Assembly (NCBI RefSeq): GCF_034424545.1
Contig: NZ_CP139970.1
Location: 4,154,001-4,218,000, forward strand
Source of the DNA: Trinickia caryophylli
GTDB taxonomy: Bacteria > Pseudomonadota > Gammaproteobacteria > Burkholderiales > Burkholderiaceae
Reading direction: 5' to 3'
Length of the DNA stretch: 64,000 bases
Positions 15,847 through 22,507 of the stretch are shown piece after piece (positions within the stretch are counted from its first letter, which is position 1; the number at the start of each line of letters is the position of its first letter). A model generated the notes under the pieces. That model saw only the letters and a list, made by a program, of their open reading frames with translations, was not told the origin of the DNA and did not search any database. Made by a program: the position numbers and the translations under genes.

Positions 15847-18203
15847 TGACAGGACGCGAACCCCTGTTTGCAAAATCGCCCGAATTCCCGAACGATCCGC
15901 AGGAGGTCGATTACCTGCTGATCGGCGGCGGAATTGCCGGCGCCACGGCGGCCCATACGCTTCGCAGCGAGGGCGCGCAGGGACGCATCTTGATGCTCTG
16001 TGCGGAAAACGTTGCGCCCTACAACCGACCGGCGCTGGTCAGGCGCTTTCTCGGAGCCGGACTCGAGCCCCAGGGCTTCGCATGCTATCCAGCGTCGTCC
16101 TACGCCAGCAATAACATCGAACTGCGGCTCGGTTGCAAGGTCGAGCGGATAGTGCCCGCCGACCGGCTCGTGGAGATCGAGCAAGGGCCCGCGCTCCACT
16201 ATCGAAAATTGCTGATCGCGACCGGCAGTGAGCCGAGGCGGCTCGACGTACCCAATGCCGCGCTGGCGGGGATCCACAGTCTTCATGACGTCGCGGATGC
16301 GGCTACGCTACGCCGATCGGCAAAGACGGCACGGCGCGCGGTGATCGTCGGAGCGAGTTTCGTCGGCCTCGAAGCCGCCGAGTGGCTGGTCGGTCTCGGG
16401 ATCGAGGTGACGATGCTGGAGAGCGCCAATGGGGCTTTCCCAGCCCTGCGCGCGCAACAGTTGTCTGATCTGTTCTACGAACGATGTGCTGCCCGCGGCG
16501 TGACGATTCGTCTCGAGACGAGCGTCGCTCGCTTTGACGGAGACGAACGGGTAGAGCGCGTCGTCACGACGGCGGGCGATGCGGTTGAATGCGATCTCGT
16601 CCTGATAGCCATCGGCGTGACGCCTCGCATGGGTTTGGTTCGTGACAGCGGCATCGAGACGGGAGACGGCATCGTTGTCGACGCATTCCTGCAGACGAGC
16701 GTGCCCGACGTGTTCGCGGCAGGCGACGTGGCGCGCTTCGAAGACAACGTGCTGGGTATGCAGCGCCGTATCGAGCATTGGGACAATGCGGTCAGGCAGG
16801 GGAGAATTGCCGCGAAGAACATGCTGGGCCAGCGCATGCCGTATCGCGAGGTCTCGATGTACTACGGCGACATATTCGGCGTGGGCTTCAATCTGCTCGG
16901 CGCGGACGATGACGCTTCGGAGGTTGTCGCGCGCGGCAGGTTCGGCGGCGAAAGCTACGCTCTTCTCTACGTAAAAGGCGACGCGCTGCGCGGTTGCTTC
17001 TCGGTCGCGCGTCCGGCCGAGGAAACGCACGCGGCCGAGATGCTGATCCGCTACCGGACGAGCCTCGCGCCGTATCGAGCAAGGCTTGCCGATCCCGATT
17101 TCGAGCTGGCGTCGATCCCATCGCAAACGGTATTGATTCTGCAGGGCGGCGGGGCGCTAGGTGCTTTCGAATGCGGCGTCGTGCGGGCGTTGGAGGAGCA
17201 TGACGTGGTACCAGACGTCGTCTCGGCCGTGTCGATCGGCGCATTCAACGGAGCGATCATTGCGAGCCATCCTGGCGCGGCCACGCAAGCGCTATCCGCC
17301 TTCTGGCGCGAATTGACCATTCATTTGCCGCGTATGCCGGCGCAGGTCTATACAGATGCTCTGCTCGCTTCGTATGTCCTGTGTTTCGGCGTGCCCAACT
17401 TTTGCGTGCCTCGCTGGGTGCGGATGCCGCTGTCGCCACTCGCCTACCTTGGCTGGAGCTCGAGTCTTTACGACACGGGCCCGGCCATCGAATTGATCGA
17501 GCGCTATGTCGATTTTGCGCGCCTGAAAACAAGTCCGATACGCTTGCTCGTGAGTGCCGTCGACGTGAGCAGCGGCGAGTTGAAGATATTCGACAGTTAC
17601 GTGGACGAACTGACGCCCCAGCACCTGTTGGCGAGCGGCAGCTTGCCGCCGAGCTTTCCGTGGACCTGCGTCGACGGCCACGCTTACTGGGACGGCGGCA
17701 TCGTCAGCAATTCGCCGCTCGATCTCGTGGTCGAGCGTTGTGGGTCGATGGGCCGTCACGCATACATCGTCGATCTTTTCTCGGGTCCGCGGCCATTGCC
17801 ATCAAACCTGCTTGCGGCCGTGATGCGGCGCGACGAAATCGTGTACACGGACCGGGTGCGCAATGACATGCGCGTGAAAGAGTACGCTGACGATGCGACC
17901 GCATTCGTTGCGGAGCTTGTTCGCCTGCTCGGTGAGGACGAGGCGCGCAAGCTCAGGCAGCATCCGCTGTATGTTCGTCTGATGGCCGGCGCCTCCCCGA
18001 CCCGGATCACGCGCATCGCATTGGATAACGGTAAAGTCGGGCCCGCATTCACGAAAGACTATGATTTTTCGGATGCGACGGTGCGGCGCCTCCAGGATGA
18101 GGGCTATAGGACGGCTCTGGCTGCACTTGGCGCAGGGGGGGCGAAGGCACGAGAGGCGGCTGGTGCACCGATGGCCGAGGTGTCAGCATCGGCGGGCCGG
18201 TAG
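15846..18203 (+). CDS. fusion: FAD/NAD disulfide-type oxidoreductase + patatin-like phospholipase
   Basis: The protein has 785 aa. Residues ~20-415 are a two-Rossmann flavoprotein of the ferredoxin/nitrite/AIF-reductase kind: FAD motif GGGIAG at 27-32, NAD motif GASFVG at 169-174, and a VFAAGDVARF FAD-closing motif. Residues ~428-785 are a patatin-like lipase: oxyanion loop QGGGALGAF at 433-441, nucleophile Ser463 in AVSIGAFNG, and catalytic Asp616 in YWDGGIVSNSP. The normal first Gly of GxSxG is Ala461. The tail resembles the DUF3734 extension of bacterial patatins. There is no signal peptide or membrane helix. The ATG at 15846 overlaps the end of the YdaT-like gene. The joined domains are in one continuous frame; substrate and redox partner are unknown. 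Confidence 0.85.
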   Translation: MTGREPLFAKSPEFPNDPQEVDYLLIGGGIAGATAAHTLRSEGAQGRILMLCAENVAPYNRPALVRRFLGAGLEPQGFACYPASSYASNNIELRLGCKVERIVPADRLVEIEQGPALHYRKLLIATGSEPRRLDVPNAALAGIHSLHDVADAATLRRSAKTARRAVIVGASFVGLEAAEWLVGLGIEVTMLESANGAFPALRAQQLSDLFYERCAARGVTIRLETSVARFDGDERVERVVTTAGDAVECDLVLIAIGVTPRMGLVRDSGIETGDGIVVDAFLQTSVPDVFAAGDVARFEDNVLGMQRRIEHWDNAVRQGRIAAKNMLGQRMPYREVSMYYGDIFGVGFNLLGADDDASEVVARGRFGGESYALLYVKGDALRGCFSVARPAEETHAAEMLIRYRTSLAPYRARLADPDFELASIPSQTVLILQGGGALGAFECGVVRALEEHDVVPDVVSAVSIGAFNGAIIASHPGAATQALSAFWRELTIHLPRMPAQVYTDALLASYVLCFGVPNFCVPRWVRMPLSPLAYLGWSSSLYDTGPAIELIERYVDFARLKTSPIRLLVSAVDVSSGELKIFDSYVDELTPQHLLASGSLPPSFPWTCVDGHAYWDGGIVSNSPLDLVVERCGSMGRHAYIVDLFSGPRPLPSNLLAAVMRRDEIVYTDRVRNDMRVKEYADDATAFVAELVRLLGEDEARKLRQHPLYVRLMAGASPTRITRIALDNGKVGPAFTKDYDFSDATVRRLQDEGYRTALAALGAGGAKAREAAGAPMAEVSASAGR

Positions 18204-18358
18204 CGACGGTTCGCTTGCGCCCGCCCGAGACGTGCCCGAGCGGTTCACTGCATGCTTGGCCGGCAGCTGGGCAAAATCGGATGCCTAGCAAGCGTTTGGC
18301 AGTGTTTAGTCGGTCGAATGGCCGGCGCCGTTGCCTTAAACGCGCGTGCACCTTACAC

Positions 18359-18394
18359 TATCCATTGACGGATATGGTACGAAATGCGTTAAAT
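18359..18394 (+). promoter_or_regulatory. promoter and dyad of the Phd/ParE-like module
   Basis: TATCC-ATTGAC-GGATA (18359-18374) is a dyad overlapping a -35-like TTGACG (18365-18370), followed 18 bases later by TTAAAT (18389-18394). A dyad over the promoter fits autoregulation by the antitoxin-toxin complex. Confidence 0.45.
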
Positions 18395-18404
18395 GGGGGC
18401 GGTG

Positions 18405-18695
18405 ATGAGCTTACGAGCGTGTGATGTGGTGCCGATTAGCGAAGCGCGTGCACGGCTAACGGAGTTGGCCGACGAAGTCGTAGGCGGTGCAGAGAAGGTT
18501 CTTACCAAAAACGGAACGTCCTTTGTTGCGCTCGTCGATGCCAAGAAGCTCGACTACTACCACGCGCTGGAGATTGAGCACGCGAACCTCGTGCTGCTCG
18601 ATGAGGCGGAAGCAGGCTTGCGCGAGTTGCTGGACGGGCAGGTGGTCGGCAACGATGAGTTGCTGCGGGCGTTGACAACGTCGACGAAGCTGTGA
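18405..18695 (+). CDS. Phd/YefM-family antitoxin
   Basis: The protein has 96 aa. The N-terminal DNA-binding fold is VVPISEARARLTELADEV, then KNGTSFVALVDAKKLDYY, as in Phd/YefM antitoxins; the C-terminal half would wrap the toxin. The ATG at 18405 is preferred over ATG 18393, which lies inside the likely -10 region; a GGGGGCGG stretch precedes it. Its stop overlaps the toxin start (GTGA). Base composition is slightly less GC-rich than the neighbouring core genes. Confidence 0.82.
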   Translation: MSLRACDVVPISEARARLTELADEVVGGAEKVLTKNGTSFVALVDAKKLDYYHALEIEHANLVLLDEAEAGLRELLDGQVVGNDELLRALTTSTKL

Positions 18696-19063
18696 CGGCC
18701 CGGGCAGTCGTCGAGGCGGCGCCCAACTTCCTTGCGACGCTCGATGAAGCGCGACGTTTCCTTGTCGAGCAGGATGTGGACACGGCCGCGGCGCACTATG
18801 CGCGGCTCCAGGCGGAGCTCGTTGAGATGGTTCAGATGCTCGGTTGGTCGCCGGGGTGCGGTCGTCATGCGCGGTTCTTGGCGGCATGCTCGGCCCAGGC
18901 GAGGTTGCGCTTGGCACGCGTGCAACGTCTTGCGGCCGAAGCCGCGTTGCCCGATCTGCGTGAATTTGTACTAGGGCAGTACGTGGTGCTCTATGCGCAC
19001 TCATCGGAGCGCGTCGCGCTGCTGGCCATCAAACACCAGCGTCAGCTTACCTATTCCGCGTGA
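18692..19063 (+). CDS. RelE/ParE-superfamily toxin
   Basis: The protein has 123 aa. The ParE/RelE fold is seen in an early helix pair (NFLATLDEARRFLVEQ) and the C-terminal strands REFVLGQYVVLYAHSSERVALLAIKHQRQ. The predicted target is gyrase (ParE) or ribosome-bound mRNA (RelE); the sequence does not settle which. The GTG start overlaps the antitoxin stop by 4 bases. It is somewhat longer than typical ParE because of a ~20-residue basic segment around residues 60-85. Confidence 0.8.
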   Translation: MTARAVVEAAPNFLATLDEARRFLVEQDVDTAAAHYARLQAELVEMVQMLGWSPGCGRHARFLAACSAQARLRLARVQRLAAEAALPDLREFVLGQYVVLYAHSSERVALLAIKHQRQLTYSA

Positions 19064-19134
19064 CACATCAGCATTGGGTGAGTCGGGTGTCTTGGTGGCA
19101 ATGGTCTGTCTGTTCAGAGGCGTTTGCGAAGCTC

Positions 19135-19690
19135 TCAGCGCGCGAGCCGCGCCTTCGCGAGCCGGCCCAGCCGCCGGACGCCGTCTTCGACGCGATCGTT
19201 CCAACCATGGCCGGCGTTGAGGCGCAGACAATTACGAAAGCGTCGGCTCGCTGAGAAGACATCGCCAGGCGCGAAGCAAATCCCTTCCTCCAGCGCTTCA
19301 TCGAAAAGCGCGCGCGAATCGAAACCCCTCGGCAGTTCGAGCCAGAGCACGAAGCCGCCTACTGGCCGGCTCACCTTCGTCTCGGCGGGAAAGCTTTCTT
19401 CGATCGTGCGTGTCAGGCGTGCGATGTTCGCCGCAAAGAGGCGGCGGATGCTGCGCGAGCAACGCGAGCAACGACCGCTTATCGACTTCGGCCATCGTCG
19501 AGCCGAGCGGATTGTTGAAATTCGAAGACAGTACGCAGGCCGCGATCGACTCCGTTTCGAGCAAGCGCGCGAGCGCTTCGATATCGACGCCCCATGTCGG
19601 ATCGGTGGGCAGCTCGAATGCCTTGAGCCCGAGTGCCTCGATAGTATGCAGAAGCCCGAAGTAAGGCGGCGATTCGATCGCGATTCATGT
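19135..19690 (-). pseudogene. remnant of a MocR-type (GntR/aminotransferase) regulator
   Basis: Pieces of a class-I aminotransferase-like domain appear in the right order on the minus strand: AIESPPYFGLLHTIEALGLK (near 19680-19620), ACVLSSNFNNPLGSTM (near 19530), then NIARLTRTIEESFPAE and KVSRPVGGFVLWLELPRG to the natural C-terminus and a TGA at 19135. The N-terminal winged helix and the first part of the enzyme domain are missing. There is also an internal deletion after LLALLAQ that shifts the frame and removes the lysine-containing middle. It lies 44 bases from an insertion sequence, which may have caused the decay. Confidence 0.8.
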
Positions 19691-19780
19691 ATTCAAAAAC
19701 GTACTCAGTCGGCGTCCGCTTATCGCGAAAGGCTGACCTGTCCCCTTCGGTAGGGCCAACCGGCTTCTAGCAAAGTCCCT

Positions 19781-20785
19781 TTAAACCAGCTCCTGGAAAG
19801 TGGCAGGAGCATCCGCTGTTGCCCGATGTTTCGCCGCGAACTCTGCTGGCGAAAGATAATTCAATGCGCTGTGGGGCCGGTCCTCGTTGTAGTCCTGACG
19901 CCACGCCGCGATGACCGCTCGGGCATGTGCAAGGCTCTTGAACCAATGCTCGTTAAGGCATTCGTCGCGGAACTTGCCGTTGAACGATTCGATGTACGCA
20001 TTCTGCGTCGGCTTGCCCGGTTGAATCAATTTCAACGTAACGCCACTGGCGTAGGCCCATTGGTCAAGCGCCCGGCTCGTAAATTCCGGTCCCTGGTCCG
20101 TTCGCAGCGCTTTGGGATAGCCCCGGAAACGTGCTGCCCGGTCTAACGCTCGTGCGACGTACAAGCCGGACATGCCGTGGTCCACGACGATATCAACAGA
20201 CTCCTTGGTGAAGTCATCGACGATAGTCAGGCACTTCAGACGCCGCCCGTTCGACAGCGCATCCATCACGAAATCGATTGACCAAACCTCATTGGGACCG
20301 CCCGGCAAAGCCAACTGCTCACGTTCAATCATGACGCCGTGGCGCCGACGACGGCGTCGCACGGCCAGCCCAGCCTCACGGTAAAGGCGATGCACGCGCT
20401 TGTGGTTCGCGTGAATGCCCTCGCGCTCCACGAGTGCATGCAGCCGCCGGTAGCCGAACCGCCGGCGCTCATGCGCCAGTTCCACCAGGCGCGCCGTTAG
20501 CGCTTCGTTCTCGTGGTCCGGTTTCGACTCGTAATGCAACACGCTGCGAGACAGCCCAACAAGCCGGCAGACACGGCGCTCCGAGATGTCGACCTTCTCC
20601 CGAATCGCCGCCACTGCCTCGCGCTTGGCTTGTGGGCTCAGGGCTTTCCCTTGACGACCACCTTCAGCGCTTCCATGTCGAGCATCGCTTCGGCCAGTAG
20701 CTTCTTCAGCCGCGCGTTCTCGACTTCCAGGTCCTTCAACCGGCGCGCTTCCGGCACCTCCATGCCGCCGAACTTCGCGCGCCAC
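19781..20785 (-). CDS. IS407-type transposase OrfB (DDE integrase)
   Basis: The frame has 334 codons, of which the functional part begins where OrfA ends (LSPQAKREAVAAIREK). An HTH_21 segment (RFGYRRLHALVEREG) and the rve integrase core follow, with the DDE residues in WSIDFVMDAL, RTDQGPEF and YIESFNGKFRDE. The C-terminus has the usual NEDRPHSALNYLSPAEF. The protein is normally produced as an OrfAB fusion by frameshifting, and the catalytic residues are intact, so the element may still be mobile. Confidence 0.92.
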   Translation of the reverse strand: MAREVRRHGGAGSAPVEGPGSRERAAEEATGRSDARHGSAEGGRQGKALSPQAKREAVAAIREKVDISERRVCRLVGLSRSVLHYESKPDHENEALTARLVELAHERRRFGYRRLHALVEREGIHANHKRVHRLYREAGLAVRRRRRRHGVMIEREQLALPGGPNEVWSIDFVMDALSNGRRLKCLTIVDDFTKESVDIVVDHGMSGLYVARALDRAARFRGYPKALRTDQGPEFTSRALDQWAYASGVTLKLIQPGKPTQNAYIESFNGKFRDECLNEHWFKSLAHARAVIAAWRQDYNEDRPHSALNYLSPAEFAAKHRATADAPATFQELV

Positions 20786-20901
20786 GTGTAGAACGACGCG
20801 TCACTGAAGCCGTGCTTCCTGCACAGCTCCTTCACCGGCATGCCGGCCTCGGCTTCCTTCAGAAACCCGATGATTTGTTCTTCCGTAAAGCGCTTCTTCA
20901 T
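20638..20901 (-). CDS. IS407-type transposase OrfA
   Basis: The protein has 87 aa. An IS3-family HTH (FTEEQIIGFLKEAEAGMPVKE-like segment, ELCRKHGFSDASFYTWRAKFGG) is followed by a leucine-zipper-like helix (DLEVENARLKKLLAEAM). OrfA binds the element ends. Its 3' part overlaps the orfB frame, where a -1 ribosomal shift normally makes the OrfAB transposase. No defects seen. Confidence 0.92.
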   Translation of the reverse strand: MKKRFTEEQIIGFLKEAEAGMPVKELCRKHGFSDASFYTWRAKFGGMEVPEARRLKDLEVENARLKKLLAEAMLDMEALKVVVKGKP

Positions 20902-21228
20902 GTTCGTCTTCCTCTCCGAAAACGAACTTTACTAGGTTCCGACTGGCCCGGTTTGATGGGGGCAGGTCAAGGACGCAGCGCGCCCCTTGGTCCGACAGGT
21001 TGAGCAACCGCGGTGGCCCTTATAAGCTGTTCGACTGCCCGGGCAGCCGCGTCGCGGCCGTACAAAAAATCCGCCGTTACACGGGACGTATACGCAGACA
21101 ATTTTGGACATGATGGAAAGTTGCGGAGACTTGACCGACGCGAGAGAGTCGACCGTACTTGCCGGAGAACCGTAAAAACCAGGGGCGCATGCGCAAGCAA
21201 GTCGGAGGACTGGACAAATTACTCAAAT

Positions 21229-21243
21229 TACGTAAAATACGTA
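21229..21243 (+). promoter_or_regulatory. repeated TACGTA sites upstream of the VapC module
   Basis: Two copies of the palindrome TACGTA (21229-21234 and 21238-21243) lie just before the antitoxin start in an AT-rich stretch, within a larger near-symmetric block. This is the expected place for an autoregulatory antitoxin operator. Confidence 0.45.
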
Positions 21244-21264
21244 TTGTTCTGACCGGAGGTTCTC

Positions 21265-21519
21265 GTGACTACTGTAACCGCCACCGATCTCGCCCGCCGC
21301 ACGAACCAGGTGCTCGACGCCTTGGCTCGCGGGGAATCGGTCACCATCACCCGCAATAACACCGTGCTTGGCACGATCAGGCCGCCCGAGCGGGCTGTCA
21401 CACTTCGCGACGCCTTCGAGCGCATCCCAAAGATGCCGCTCGACGTTGCCGATCGGTACATGGCCGATATCCGAAATGCCGATTTCGACGACGAGGTGCG
21501 TGATCCGTGGCAGAAGTAA
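21265..21519 (+). CDS. Phd/YefM-like antitoxin of a VapC module
   Basis: The protein has 84 aa. The N-terminal Phd-type fold reads VTATDLARRTNQVLDALARGES, then VTITRNNTVLGTIRPPE; the acidic C-terminus (DADFDDEVRDPW-like) would cover the toxin. The start is GTG 21265 with GGAGG 5 bases upstream. It overlaps the toxin gene by 13 bases. It neutralises the neighbouring PIN-domain RNase and probably represses the operon through the TACGTA repeats (inference). Confidence 0.85.
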   Translation: MTTVTATDLARRTNQVLDALARGESVTITRNNTVLGTIRPPERAVTLRDAFERIPKMPLDVADRYMADIRNADFDDEVRDPWQK

Positions 21520-21929
21520 TCGTCGATACATGTGTCTGGATCGATCTCAGTAAAGGCGCTCTCGACGCCGAAGCAATTTACAACGTCGCTGGGTCCCAAT
21601 TGGTCCATGTCTCCGCGATTTCGCTTGGTGAATTGGAATTCGGCGCGCAACTTCCAAGCGACGCCCGCGAGCGGGCACAGCGCACTGCCTTTCTGCGTGC
21701 CATCGAACGGATGCCGGTGCTCGCAGTGACGCGAGAGACCGCTCGTTCATTCGGGTTGCTCGCGACCATGATGAAGTCGGCGGGTCGTAGCCCGCGCCCG
21801 CGTTATAACGATCTCTGGATCGCCGCTCAAGCTCATGAACATCACCTGTCGCTTCTCACTAGCAACCCAGATGATTTCCGCGCACTAGACGTGATCGAAA
21901 TCATCGAAGCCCCGAAGACGACTCATTGA
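21507..21929 (+). CDS. VapC-type PIN-domain ribonuclease toxin
   Basis: The protein has 140 aa and a full PIN acidic set: Asp7 (VDTCVWID), Glu42 (ISLGELEFG), Asp102 (RYNDLWIAA) and Asp122 (TSNPDDF). VapC toxins cut tRNA or rRNA with Mg2+ or Mn2+. The GTG start at 21507 lies inside the end of the antitoxin gene, so the pair is translationally coupled. The pair sits between an IS element and a tRNA gene, which fits acquisition by transfer. Confidence 0.9.
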   Translation: MAEVIVDTCVWIDLSKGALDAEAIYNVAGSQLVHVSAISLGELEFGAQLPSDARERAQRTAFLRAIERMPVLAVTRETARSFGLLATMMKSAGRSPRPRYNDLWIAAQAHEHHLSLLTSNPDDFRALDVIEIIEAPKTTH

Positions 21930-22175
21930 ATACAGGCGTCGCGAGTACGCCTCCACAAAAACGTGCTCACCGAGGTATGGTCCGCGAAGGCTTTGGGAGA
22001 CAGGATGTTCAAGCACAAGCGTGCAGGTGCTTTGGCTGCAATATGCAACAGTCATAGTCTAGGCGACGCGGACCACGCCGACCATGTCAAAAGGCTGGTC
22101 CTCAACACGCCTCCAACCGTGCTTATTCGACGTCGCTCTGTCGTGGGACATGACTTTTTTCGAGAGCCCGAAACG
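21930..22175. other. intergenic region between VapC gene and tRNA-Leu terminator
   Basis: No convincing gene is seen on either strand. The stretch is less GC-rich than the core genes around it. No copy of the tRNA-Leu 3' end was found here that would mark an integration site. Confidence 0.5.
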
Positions 22176-22176
22176 C

Positions 22177-22198
22177 AAAAAGCCCGCAAGAGCGGGCT
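22177..22198 (-). terminator. Rho-independent terminator of tRNA-Leu
   Basis: On the minus strand the stem AGCCCGC / GCGGGCT with a 4-base loop is followed by a run of five T. It lies 44 bases beyond the tRNA 3' end. Confidence 0.85.
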
Positions 22199-22241
22199 TC
22201 ATCGCGAACATCATCCAGCAACTGATCTGGATCTATTTTTC

Positions 22242-22328
22242 TGGTGCCCAGGAGAGGACTCGAACCTCCACGATGTTGCCACCGCTAGGACCTGAACCTA
22301 GTGCGTCTACCAATTCCGCCACCTGGGC
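22242..22328 (-). tRNA. tRNA-Leu (CAG)
   Basis: The gene is 87 bases including an encoded CCA. The acceptor stem GCCCAGG pairs with CCTGGGC. The anticodon loop TTCAGGT gives anticodon CAG for the CUG codon. A long variable arm, TTCGAGTC in the T arm and A as discriminator base are typical of leucine tRNA. Its own consensus promoter and terminator make it a single-gene unit. Confidence 0.96.
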
Positions 22329-22353
22329 AGGTGTGCGTCCAGCAAAGACCGCT

Positions 22354-22381
22354 ATTATATAGGCGTGGGATTTGCTGTCAA
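22354..22381 (-). promoter_or_regulatory. consensus sigma-70 promoter of tRNA-Leu
   Basis: On the minus strand TTGACA (22381-22376) and TATAAT (22359-22354), both perfect, are separated by 16 bases. Transcription would start about 20 bases before the tRNA. Confidence 0.88.
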
Positions 22382-22423
22382 GCATTTTCCGAGTGGCGGC
22401 TTGGCGGGCCCGGCGATCGTCCG

Positions 22424-22480
22424 GCCGTCCCGCGGCGGCCGCTGCCGGGAAGCCAGCCGTCCCGCGCCGGACGGCCTTTT
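22424..22480 (+). promoter_or_regulatory. rnr leader with alternative hairpins
   Basis: GCCGTCCCGCG occurs twice (22424-22434 and 22456-22466). Either GCCGTCC can pair with GGACGGC at 22469-22475, which is followed by CTTTT. The nearer pairing makes a terminator-like hairpin 28 bases before the rnr ATG; the farther one changes the loop. It may act as an attenuator, unproven. Confidence 0.35.
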
Positions 22481-22507
22481 GCCAGTGTTAGAATTGCGCC
22501 CATTGCC

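Larger units (their letters stand above)
19734..20969 (-). mobile_element. complete IS3-family element, IS407 group, 1236 bp
   Basis: The ends are inverted: TGACCTG-TCCCC at 19734 and, on the other strand, TGACCTG-CCCCC ending at 20969. The length is 1236 bp, typical of IS407. Two overlapping minus-strand frames encode OrfA and the DDE transposase. Flanking 4-mers are AGGC (left) and AGGA (right), so the expected 4-bp target duplication is imperfect by one base, which suggests mutation or recombination after insertion. Both frames look intact. Confidence 0.92.

Noticed and set aside
20967..21200. 77-codon minus-strand frame at the right flank of the IS, possible other half of the MocR gene
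   Set aside because: The sequence does not match the winged-helix N-terminus expected of MocR proteins, so the two flanks cannot be joined.
21930..22328. Possible attachment site (repeat of the tRNA-Leu 3' end)
   Set aside because: No second copy of the tRNA end was found between 18.2 and 22.2 kb by eye, and no integrase gene is present.
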